In this document: piece after piece, positions 13,798 to 19,932 of the stretch
How the letters are laid out: each line of letters starts with the position of its first letter
How positions within the stretch are numbered: the stretch's first letter is position 1
Source: Methanocorpusculum sp.
GTDB lineage: Archaea > Halobacteriota > Methanomicrobia > Methanomicrobiales > Methanocorpusculaceae
Direction: 5' to 3'
Assembly (NCBI GenBank): GCA_029987115.1
Contig: DALTWK010000017.1
Location: 1-19,932, forward strand
Length of the DNA stretch: 19,932 nt
Notes under the pieces: generated by a model
The model's database searches: none
What the model was told of the DNA's origin: nothing
What the model saw: the letters and a program-made list of their open reading frames with translations, nothing else
Program-made: the position numbers and the translations under genes

Positions 13798-14284
13798 CTT
13801 CGCTCCAGAATCCGCTGTATGCACCGATTCTGATGCACCGCAGATCGTTAATCAGACACTGAAACCGATGACGCAGAGATTCATTTTCCCGCTGGAATTC
13901 GATGACGATTGTCATGAGGGATTTTCCGGGGAACATTCTGTTCAGATGAACCAGCCAGTTATCCCGGCCCAGCTCGGTTTCAAGAGCCAGGTCGAAGGCG
14001 CTCCGGACCAGCTTCAGGACCTGAATGCGTTCTTCGAGCAGTCTTACTCTTCCTTCGTGCTCTGCATCGTACCAGAGTTCGGTATCGGTTTTCTTCCGGT
14101 CTCCCCCGAGGTAGTTGCATGCCGCAACGATGCGGCGGTCGACTTTTACGCCCCCCAGATACATCAGAATGTGTTCGGTAAACGAGAGCGAGAGTTCCCG
14201 GAACTCGCCGACGAGTTCCTTTTCATCTTCTTCGACGGCGATACTCAATGCCAGTTCCGACGGGGCTAATACTTCCGTTGTCAT
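13781..14284 (-). CDS. Unknown helical protein, first gene of the minus-strand operon
   Basis: This acidic, helical 167-residue protein has EEDEKELVGEFRELSLSFTE near the start, a central charged helix (EGRVRLLEERIQVLKLVRSAF) and a Trp-containing end (YSGFWSEDDPIY). No family is recognised and it is not related to the two paralogs. It leads the operon. The promoter region is short: the left end of an IS256 element lies about 57 bases upstream, so the insertion may have replaced or altered the native promoter. No Shine-Dalgarno is visible, while TCATAG near -30 is a weak TATA candidate. Confidence 0.6.
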   Translation of the reverse strand: MTTEVLAPSELALSIAVEEDEKELVGEFRELSLSFTEHILMYLGGVKVDRRIVAACNYLGGDRKKTDTELWYDAEHEGRVRLLEERIQVLKLVRSAFDLALETELGRDNWLVHLNRMFPGKSLMTIVIEFQRENESLRHRFQCLINDLRCIRIGAYSGFWSEDDPIY

Positions 14285-14438
14285 ACACAGGATGGTTGCT
14301 TCTGATTTGCTATGAAGACGGAGAAATCTGTGTTGTCTGCAGGATGTGCAGCGAATTTGCTGTAATCCTTATCTCTCATCGGCATAACCTTCTAACCCCT
14401 AGTTTTCCCTCTCCGCAACCCCCAAAACTCTTATCGTG

Positions 14439-14456
14439 TTTCATTTTCCAATGAAA
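14439..14456 (+). promoter_or_regulatory. Hairpin just before the transposase start
   Basis: TTTCATT (14439-14445) and AATGAAA (14450-14456) form a 7-bp stem with a TTCC loop, ending five bases before the transposase ATG. It could hide the start in read-through transcripts, a known way of limiting transposition. This is an inference from position only. Confidence 0.35.
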
Positions 14457-14461
14457 TTTCC

Positions 14462-15637
14462 ATGTCAGATTTTTTACGATGTTTTTTTCCGCTGGCACAA
14501 CCGGAAAAATCGCTTGCGGATCTCACCGCAAAAATGTTTGACGGCTACATGCAGGAGGAGGCGGACCTCTTTGCCGTCAGACTGAAACTCATGTACGGAC
14601 CAAAAGCCGCATACCGCAACGGATACCGGACACGGACACTTACGACAGAATTCGGGAAAATTCAGGTGCATAAACCGCAGTTCCGGTACCACAGCTTCGA
14701 AACATCACTCTTCGACCGGTATCAGCGGGTCAGCAGATCACTTTCTACAGCAGTCGCCAATGCATATATCCATGGCGTTTCCACACGCAGCATAAAGGAT
14801 CTCTTCCCGGGAGATAATGTCAACATCTCCCCGTCGGCAGTCTCAAGAATCACTACCCGCTTCACCAGAGACATCGATGCTTTCCTCACACGGCCGATCC
14901 TCGATGAAACTCCCTATGTCTTCTGCGACGCAACCTACGTCAAAGTCAGAAACGGCGGGCGGTACGTCTCAAAGGCACTCTTTACCGCATACGGAATCAA
15001 CTCGGAAGGCGAACGCACCATCCTCGGCGTCAAACTGTGCAGCAGGGAATCGGAAGAGTTCTGGCTCACGTTCTTCGATGAACTCATCGCCCGCGGCCTC
15101 CGCGGGGTCCAGCTCGTCATCACCGATGAACGAAGCGGCGTGGCAGACGCAGTACAAAAGAAATTCCTCGGTGCATCCTGGCAAATCTGCATGGTCCATC
15201 TCAAACGAAAAGTCACCGGCCTCATCCCGAAACAGATGAAACCCGAACTCAAAAAAGAACTGAACCTCTTCCTCCCTGCCGGTTCAGACGGCTACGATAT
15301 GCTTACCGAGAAACTGAAAGCACTGAACTGCACCGAAGCAGCAGCATGCCTCGAAACCTGCCGCGATGACGCACTGACCTATCACGCTTTCCCAAGAGAC
15401 CACTGGAAGAAAATCTACTCCACCAACTGCGTCGAAAGCATCAACGCCAGATTCAAACGGAGAATGCGGAAAATCGGCGCATTCCCGAATGACAGAGCCG
15501 TCCTGAAACTCGCAGGAGCACTGCTTCTGGATACCGGGAAAAGATGGCAGGGAAAACCCTGTCTCAACATGACAGAACTCAAAGAAACCGAAGACGAATT
15601 CATCGTCACCACCTTTGACAGTCCGGTATTTGCATAA
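14462..15637 (+). CDS. IS256-family (mutator-type) transposase
   Basis: This complete 391-residue DDE transposase has catalytic Asp156 (FCDATYVKVR), Asp222 (VITDERSGV) and Glu325 (STNCVESINARFKR), the family spacing with a helical insert before the Glu. The signature CMVHLKRK follows the second Asp. The N-terminal region with YGPKAAYRNGYRTRTLTTEFG is typical of IS256 proteins. It cuts and joins the element ends through a copy-out circle in this family. Nothing indicates a frameshift, so it is probably active. Codon use is host-like, suggesting long residence in related genomes. Confidence 0.93.
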   Translation: MSDFLRCFFPLAQPEKSLADLTAKMFDGYMQEEADLFAVRLKLMYGPKAAYRNGYRTRTLTTEFGKIQVHKPQFRYHSFETSLFDRYQRVSRSLSTAVANAYIHGVSTRSIKDLFPGDNVNISPSAVSRITTRFTRDIDAFLTRPILDETPYVFCDATYVKVRNGGRYVSKALFTAYGINSEGERTILGVKLCSRESEEFWLTFFDELIARGLRGVQLVITDERSGVADAVQKKFLGASWQICMVHLKRKVTGLIPKQMKPELKKELNLFLPAGSDGYDMLTEKLKALNCTEAAACLETCRDDALTYHAFPRDHWKKIYSTNCVESINARFKRRMRKIGAFPNDRAVLKLAGALLLDTGKRWQGKPCLNMTELKETEDEFIVTTFDSPVFA

Positions 15638-15687
15638 CAACGGCTTTACAGCAAATTCGGGACAGAGTCAGAGTGAAGGGCGGGGTT

Positions 15688-15913
15688 GAATCCTATAGTT
15701 ATAGGGTAAGTAACGGCGAATGGGAGATGGAAAAGAGGGTTATGAGGACGGTGAGATAACATTTCAATAAAAATACATGATACCTATGAAAATAGTATTG
15801 ATTTATTGGAAAGTACTCTGGGTATTATACGATACCTTTATAGTTAAAAAAAGAGAAATAAATTATTTATCCATCTAGTGTAAGAGAACATTGATTCTAT
15901 AACTATAGGATTC
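15688..15913. repeat. 17-bp perfect inverted repeat, 226 bp end to end
   Basis: GAATCCTATAGTTATAG (15688-15704) is exactly inverted at 15897-15913. Each arm also contains its own near-palindrome (CTATA-GT-TATAG). The AT-rich 192-base interior has no gene. It may be a small non-autonomous element (MITE-like) or a pair of protein-binding sites. Confidence 0.5.
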
Positions 15914-15940
15914 ATGTTTGAAACAGATGGACAACCATGT

Positions 15941-16141
15941 TTACCGCAGGAAAGAACCGTTAGAATAATACGGAGGATCTTTTTTGTTGTAATAGCTGAT
16001 GTTGACGGTTCCGGTGAGATTTGCAAGGTTTAACCGGGACTGGATATCAGTGATGACGGAATGAAGTATCGAGAGTCCGTATGTATAACCGCATGCGGAC
16101 CGGTACCGGTCAGATGCCGAGAAATTCGGGTCTGATGGAAC
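15941..16141 (-). pseudogene. C-terminal remnant of an unidentified gene
   Basis: An open frame of 66 codons on the minus strand has no start codon and ends at TAA 15941-15943. It reads like real protein: pieces are SDPNFSASDRYRSACGYTYG, LSILHSVITDIQSRLNLA and LTGTVNISYYNKKDPP, with balanced residues and GC-ending codons such as GTC, ATC, ACC and TAC. An in-frame stop lies directly upstream, so the 5' part of the gene is gone. The family is not recognised. Palindromes at 16089-16098 and 16098-16111 fall in this frame and may be by-products of codon use. Confidence 0.45.
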
Positions 16142-16305
16142 TTATTGCAAGTAAGAAAAAATTATCGCATGGATGTGTTCGTGAACGTTTTGTCTTGACG
16201 AAGATGATTACGGCATTTGCGGATGGATTCGGCGGTTGGTTAAAAGTAAAAAGAAAAAATTCTTGATTCGGGTGTACATCCGGGTTGAGAGGAGTAAAAG
16301 AAAAC

Positions 16306-17940
16306 ATGAAAACTAAGAAAATCTTAGGCGTTATTGCAGTGCTCATGCTGGTTGCTGTTGCTATTGTCGGATCAGGTGCAGCTGCAGATGAAGATATATA
16401 CGTAACATCTGCAGTGAAGAGTGCAGAAGATCTCGTTGTTGTGTTGAATGAAATTGGGGATGAAGGGGCAGCTGGTATTGTTGATGGAATTGTAAAATTG
16501 AACAGGGACATCACAATATCTAAAGATGGAGGTAAAAAGGTTATATTGATTAACCAGGACAATTATGATGAAACAAATAAGATAGTTCTTAATCTGAATA
16601 ATCATTCAATAGCGGCGGATGGATATGGCACTGTGTTTAATGTACAAAAGGGAATTCTGGAAATTACCGGGACTGGTACATTGTCATGTAATAAAGGTGG
16701 GAAAACTACTGGAATAGTAAGAATATTTGGGTCAAAAGAAAATGTGGAAAATTATACAAAGGTATTGATTGATAATGGGGTAAAACTCAAGAGTGATGTG
16801 GATTATTATGGTGTTACGGTTGTGAGTAATAATACACTTGGAAATAGTGCTTTTGGTGTAAAAGTAATTGTGAAAGGTGATATTGATTGTCTTGCTGGAA
16901 TATGTATTCTTGGAACAATTAAAGATATGAACGGATCTGTTCCGTCGATAGTATTAGATGGTGCAAATATTGTTGCTAGCTTGGATCTTATTGCAATATA
17001 TTGTGCGGGATATGGAAATTGGACGATTAAGGATTCTATGATAGAAGGTGGTACTGGAATATATATAAAGGCAGGAACATTATATATCAAGAATTCTGAA
17101 GTTAAAGGTATTGGAAAGTATGAGAAACCGGTAGCAAATAGTAATGGTGCTAACTCAACTGGTGACGCAATTATAATTGATGCAAAAAGTGGCTATGCAG
17201 GGAATGTTTCGGTCACTATAGAAGATGATGTTGGTAAAAAATCGGTAATTGAAAGTGTCAATGGATATGCGGTTCAGGATTGTTATACAGATTATGTGGG
17301 TGAGACTGTCGTGATTGGATTAACTCTTGGTGGTATATTAAAAGGTGGAAAAGATGGAATAAAGACGACGGAGGCCTTTAGAACGAAAGCAAATGATGGG
17401 GTAAGTCCTGTTGTAACAGCTAATTTCAATGGTGCTACGATATATCAGTATGATAACAGTCAAATTCCGGTATTGAGTGATGATAAAAAGCCGGTTATTG
17501 AACCTTATGTACCTGGAAATAAGGAAGGCGATGTTAAAGTTACCTCGACTGCGGGAATAGATTACGACCTGTATATTCCCCCGACGGTAGATTTAGTTTA
17601 TGGAATAACAAAACCCACATCTGTGAGTGTGGATGTAATAACTGCAGGCACTACAGCGGGTTATGTAGAAGTCACAATGTCAACAGAAAATTTTGATGAT
17701 GAAAAAAAATTCGTGTTAGTGAGTGAATCTGATTCTGAAAAGAAGGCAAAATTCAAGATATTTGCGGAGATAGGGGGTGCTCAGAAGGCTGAAATTGATG
17801 TTAATGATACGGTAGTGGTGTCTGCGTCGACACAGAATAAGGGTACTACAACAACTCCGATGGAATTTGCTCTGGATGAAAGACTCCCGACTGCGGGTAC
17901 CTACTCTAATACTCTGACGTTCACAGCATCTGTTGTTTAA
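16306..17940 (+). CDS. Secreted beta-helix-like surface protein
   Basis: This 544-residue exported protein has a Sec signal peptide (MKTKKILGVIAVLML, then VAVAIVGSGAAADE), with cleavage probably after GAAA. Residues ~50-370 show irregular beta-strand repeats with Gly/Asn turns (IVLNLNNHSIAADG, GILEITGTGTLSC, GTLYIKNSEVKGIG), the pattern of right-handed beta-helix surface proteins. The last ~125 residues form a beta-sandwich-like module ending AGTYSNTLTFTASVV, as in some adhesive bacterial surface proteins. No C-terminal sorting signal or membrane segment is present, so attachment is unclear. ATG16306 follows GAGAGGAG. It is markedly AT-rich (many AAA, AAT, GAT, ATA codons) compared with both flanks, suggesting acquisition. 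The ligand is unknown. Confidence 0.72.
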   Translation: MKTKKILGVIAVLMLVAVAIVGSGAAADEDIYVTSAVKSAEDLVVVLNEIGDEGAAGIVDGIVKLNRDITISKDGGKKVILINQDNYDETNKIVLNLNNHSIAADGYGTVFNVQKGILEITGTGTLSCNKGGKTTGIVRIFGSKENVENYTKVLIDNGVKLKSDVDYYGVTVVSNNTLGNSAFGVKVIVKGDIDCLAGICILGTIKDMNGSVPSIVLDGANIVASLDLIAIYCAGYGNWTIKDSMIEGGTGIYIKAGTLYIKNSEVKGIGKYEKPVANSNGANSTGDAIIIDAKSGYAGNVSVTIEDDVGKKSVIESVNGYAVQDCYTDYVGETVVIGLTLGGILKGGKDGIKTTEAFRTKANDGVSPVVTANFNGATIYQYDNSQIPVLSDDKKPVIEPYVPGNKEGDVKVTSTAGIDYDLYIPPTVDLVYGITKPTSVSVDVITAGTTAGYVEVTMSTENFDDEKKFVLVSESDSEKKAKFKIFAEIGGAQKAEIDVNDTVVVSASTQNKGTTTTPMEFALDERLPTAGTYSNTLTFTASVV

Positions 17941-18005
17941 TGGGTAAGATGTGTTAGTAAAGCCTCGTAAAAAAGGAGTATAGGCAAAGAAGAAAAAAAG
18001 AACAA

Positions 18006-18040
18006 GTATCTCAGATGGAATGAGATACGTGCTCTTTTTT
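18006..18040 (+). terminator. Hairpin terminator after the beta-helix gene
   Basis: GTATCTCA (18006-18013) pairs with TGAGATAC (18021-18028) over a 7-base loop, followed by GTGCTC and six T. The stem can extend with two mismatches. It should end transcripts of the preceding gene. Confidence 0.7.
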
Positions 18041-18049
18041 CTGAAATGC

Positions 18050-18125
18050 GTGCAGGGAGAATTACCTGCACACTGCAGGCGGAAACGGAAGACTCTGGCC
18101 TGATCAGACCTTCCGCCGAACTGCA
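18050..18125 (+). promoter_or_regulatory. Structured leader before the anchored-protein gene
   Basis: GTGCAGG (18050-18056) pairs with CCTGCAC (18065-18071). Then TGCAGGCGGAA (18074-18084) pairs with TTCCGC and CTGCA (18111-18125) across a four-base bulge, with a near-palindromic GGCCTGATCAGACC inside. This sits 46 bases before the next ATG. It could regulate that gene or be processed. No known riboswitch pattern is recognised. Confidence 0.4.
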
Positions 18126-18170
18126 TATCCGGATACTAGGAAAAACGGAAGAATATACGGAAAGTAAATC

Positions 18171-18671
18171 ATGGTAAAGAAAGCACTTCTCATCATAATT
18201 ATCGTTCTGGCTGTTGTCGTCTGTGCAGCAGGTGTCTTCATTGCATTAAACAATTTGGACAATGGAGACACGCTTGCCGGCGGCGGTCAGCAGACAAAAA
18301 AGCCGACGTTCGATGAAAATGCCGGAGCATTCCAGCAGCAGGTTGTGGAAGCGGAACGCGGTATTGCAATTCCCGGGTGGGAAAGCATATCCATTCCTGC
18401 AAACCAGACGGAAGTCATCGTCGATTTCAGAAATCCCGAAGCAAATGAAGGATACTACTACATGACATTCGAGCTGCGGCTCGCAGACGGTGAGTCGCTG
18501 TATCAGTCGGGTCTTGTACGGGCAGGAGATCATATTCAGAGAATCACGTTATCACGCGGACTTCCTGCAGGAACCTATGATGCGGTTATACATGTTCAGC
18601 CGTACTCTGCAGATGACAATCTGGTGCCGAAGAACAATGCTGACATGAAGATTAAACTCATTGTAACCTGA
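18171..18671 (+). CDS. Small membrane-anchored extracytoplasmic protein
   Basis: This 166-residue protein has an N-terminal membrane anchor or uncleaved signal (KALLIIIIVLAVVVCAAGVF, residues ~4-23). The outside part includes IAIPGWESISIPANQTEVIV, YYMTFELRLADGESLYQSGL and GLPAGTYDAVIHVQPYSADD, ending in beta-strands. This beta-sandwich pattern (strand, 'LYxSGLV', 'AGTYDA') is one I associate with small surface proteins of Firmicutes that accompany adhesion modules, so an origin by cross-domain transfer is plausible. The Cys in the anchor lacks a proper lipobox. It ends three bases before the next gene, making a likely two-gene surface operon. Its specific partner is unknown. Confidence 0.7.
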   Translation: MVKKALLIIIIVLAVVVCAAGVFIALNNLDNGDTLAGGGQQTKKPTFDENAGAFQQQVVEAERGIAIPGWESISIPANQTEVIVDFRNPEANEGYYYMTFELRLADGESLYQSGLVRAGDHIQRITLSRGLPAGTYDAVIHVQPYSADDNLVPKNNADMKIKLIVT

Positions 18672-18674
18672 GGA

Positions 18675-19751
18675 ATGAACAGAACAGAAGACGTGAAAAC
18701 GGCAGCAGAGAAACGGGAACAGAAAGGTATGTACAATAAAACGGCACTGCGGACTGCGGAAATCCTTCTCATCGCCGTGCTTGCTGCAGTATTCCTTATT
18801 CTTCCCGCGGCGGCGGCTTCCAGGGAGGTGACGGTAACGAGCACTGCATACAGCGTTTCCGTAACTTCTGATCAGATAATCGGTACCGGGTACACCATCG
18901 ACGGACAAAGCGGTGTATCTGAAGCTGTTGTCGGAAAAGACGGTACCGCAGTGATTGCCGTTACAGCACCCGTCCCTCTTGGGTATCTACTGGAGGTTAC
19001 TCATACCGGAACGGCGGTGTTCACCCGGAACGGGAGCACTGTTACCGTATCCGAGATCGAAAGTGACGTTACCGTATCCGTAAAGTATGTCAGGAAATCG
19101 ACTCCTTCCGGCGGCGGAGGCGGGTATGTTGCTCCTCCGGTACAGCCGAAGGGACCGGTTGTTTCTGATGTCACGAAGCAGTACAGCGGAATGGAGTTTG
19201 CTGCTGTTTCCCTTGCAGATATCGCTTCGGTACGGACCGTTGATGCCGAAACAGCCGCAGAACTCGAAAAGAAACTTGTAGCGGCAGAAAAAGCAGGCAT
19301 CCGGCTTGTCAACAGCAGGGGAGCTCCGGCGGTTGTGCAGACGGACAGCGTTCTTTCTGAACTTGACACGGTTGCCTTCTCTCTGGTCTATGATATCAAA
19401 CCTGCAAATCCGAAAGAGAAGCTCACCGAAGTAACGGTCACGGTTCCGAAAGCCTATGTAACCGCATCCGGTCTTACGACAGATGATGTCACCATTTATC
19501 ACTATCTTGCCGGGTATGGTCTCTGGATTCCGCTTGACACGTTGAAGATTATGCAGGATGCTCTGAATTACTATTATACTGCTGAGACCGACGGAGCATC
19601 GCCGTTCGGGGTGCTGATCAAGCAGTTTGCAGCGGAACAGACGCTCTCAGATATTCCGGTTGAACCGGTGACGACACCGGGGTTCGGTGTTCTTGCAGTG
19701 ATGGCGGGATTGGGTGCAGTGGGTGTTTTCTTCAGAGCGAGAAGAAAGTAA
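18675..19751 (+). CDS. PGF-CTERM surface protein with PGF-pre-PGF domain
   Basis: This 358-residue exported protein has a signal peptide in residues ~19-48 (ILLIAVLAAVFLILPAAAAS). A beta-rich domain (50-140) precedes a linker PSGGGGGYVAPPVQPKGP. The next ~180 residues resemble the PGF-pre-PGF domain, with AFSLVYDIKPANPKEKLTEV and YGLWIPLDTLK. The C-terminus TTPGFGVLAVMAGLGAVGVFF with ARRK is a PGF-CTERM signal, processed by archaeosortase A and replaced with a lipid anchor in the S-layer. M1 is three bases after the upstream stop. M19 is a credible alternative start that still keeps the signal peptide. It is likely co-transcribed with the upstream anchored protein. Confidence 0.8.
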   Translation: MNRTEDVKTAAEKREQKGMYNKTALRTAEILLIAVLAAVFLILPAAAASREVTVTSTAYSVSVTSDQIIGTGYTIDGQSGVSEAVVGKDGTAVIAVTAPVPLGYLLEVTHTGTAVFTRNGSTVTVSEIESDVTVSVKYVRKSTPSGGGGGYVAPPVQPKGPVVSDVTKQYSGMEFAAVSLADIASVRTVDAETAAELEKKLVAAEKAGIRLVNSRGAPAVVQTDSVLSELDTVAFSLVYDIKPANPKEKLTEVTVTVPKAYVTASGLTTDDVTIYHYLAGYGLWIPLDTLKIMQDALNYYYTAETDGASPFGVLIKQFAAEQTLSDIPVEPVTTPGFGVLAVMAGLGAVGVFFRARRK

Positions 19752-19758
19752 ATCAAAA

Positions 19759-19778
19759 TTCTTTTTTTTTCTTTTTTT
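19759..19778 (+). terminator. Poly-T terminator of the surface operon
   Basis: Two T-runs (nine and seven bases) separated by one C begin eight bases after the stop codon. A poly-T stretch without a strong hairpin is the usual archaeal stop signal. Confidence 0.6.
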
Positions 19779-19932
19779 CGTGATTAGTTTCGTGATGTGA
19801 ATCTTCTTCATGACAGCGCTAATTTTGCATGTGCAGTCGTGCCGCATCACCCCCTATACGTACATTTCGGAAAATGCACGTAGATTTCATTATCCTATCT
19901 ATTAGGCATGGGAGCATCCTACAAACACCATG
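19779..19932 (+). other. Intergenic end of window with a hairpin
   Basis: An 11-bp stem with one mismatch (TACGTACATTT at 19857-19867 with AAATGCACGTA at 19872-19882) is followed by AT-rich DNA and an ATG at 19930-19932. The ATG could open the next gene, but no coding sequence is visible. Confidence 0.3.

Larger units (their letters stand above)
14341..15670 (+). mobile_element. IS256-family insertion sequence
   Basis: The terminal inverted repeats share a perfect 14-bp core (CGAATTTGCTGTAA at 14352-14365 and its complement at 15646-15659). The right end continues GGACAGAGTC, like the outer tip of many IS256 elements. The left tip matches only partly, so the outer bounds are approximate. One transposase gene fills it. 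No 8-9 bp target duplication was found. The 96 bases between the left repeat and the gene hold the promoter and a hairpin. Confidence 0.75.
15638..16305. other. Gene-poor junction between IS256 and surface genes
   Basis: No intact gene is supported here. The stretch holds the right IS end, a 17-bp inverted repeat (15688-15913), an antisense gene remnant (15941-16141) and the leader of the next gene. The leader has AT-rich AAAAGTAAAAAGAAAAAATTC (as 16242-16262), a possible promoter. A plus-strand frame at 16081-16266 opposes the remnant and is not accepted. Confidence 0.6.

Noticed and set aside
16081..16266. A 61-codon plus-strand frame
   Set aside because: It has no ribosome site or family resemblance and opposes a more protein-like minus-strand frame.
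19781..19800. Sequence close to the inverse of the integrase-upstream repeat (TTAGTTTCGTGA)
   Set aside because: It has an extra base in the core and lies after a host surface gene, so I treat it as chance, not as an att site.

Overview
The window looks like DNA of a methanogenic euryarchaeon, probably a Methanomicrobiales member close to Methanocorpusculum. The grounds are the PGF-CTERM (archaeosortase-type) sorting signal on the last surface protein, poly-T transcription stops, strong GGAGG ribosome-binding sites and a moderate-GC host style. The genus is a guess. Most of the window (about 1 to 14,300) is an integrated head-tail provirus or satellite. The rest is a transposon-scarred junction followed by host cell-surface genes.

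Layout. (1) 65-2850, lysogeny and control: a tyrosine recombinase, two related ribbon-helix-helix (RHH) regulators on the minus strand, a small plus-strand gene, and several palindromes and repeats that look like operators. (2) 2853-5188, an early operon of nine tightly overlapping small genes (ATGA, GTGA and TGATG junctions). Five encode Cys-rich mini-proteins and one an RHH-zinc-ribbon fusion. (3) 5191-8944, recombination and replication: a Bet/RecT-type annealing protein, a small wHTH-like protein, a Prim-Pol primase and a superfamily 3 helicase. (4) 8945-9715, a 770-base gene-free block. Its first part has 36-bp direct repeats and a 42-bp inverted repeat, probably the replication origin. 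Its second part is a string of stem-loops that includes a 57-nt tRNA body with no anticodon arm. (5) 9716-12868, packaging: a terminase small-subunit candidate, a PBSX-type large terminase, a portal and a small unknown. No capsid, protease or tail gene follows. (6) 12897-14284, a minus-strand operon of three unknown genes, two of them diverged tandem duplicates. (7) 14341-15670, an IS256-family element without a visible target duplication. (8) 15671-16305, no intact gene: a 17-bp inverted repeat and an antisense C-terminal gene remnant. (9) 16306-19751, three exported or membrane-anchored proteins: an AT-rich beta-helix-like protein, a small anchored protein and a PGF-CTERM protein.

How it fits together. 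The recombinase integrates the element and the RHH proteins probably control the divergent promoters. The early operon leads into Bet, Prim-Pol and helicase, which would replicate DNA from the repeat-rich block beside the helicase gene. TerS, TerL and portal would package it. The missing capsid module means either a deleted provirus, perhaps cut back by IS256, or a satellite that borrows a helper's capsid. The most unusual parts are the structured RNA block with the armless tRNA, the duplicated minus-strand operon and the Cys-rich gene cluster.
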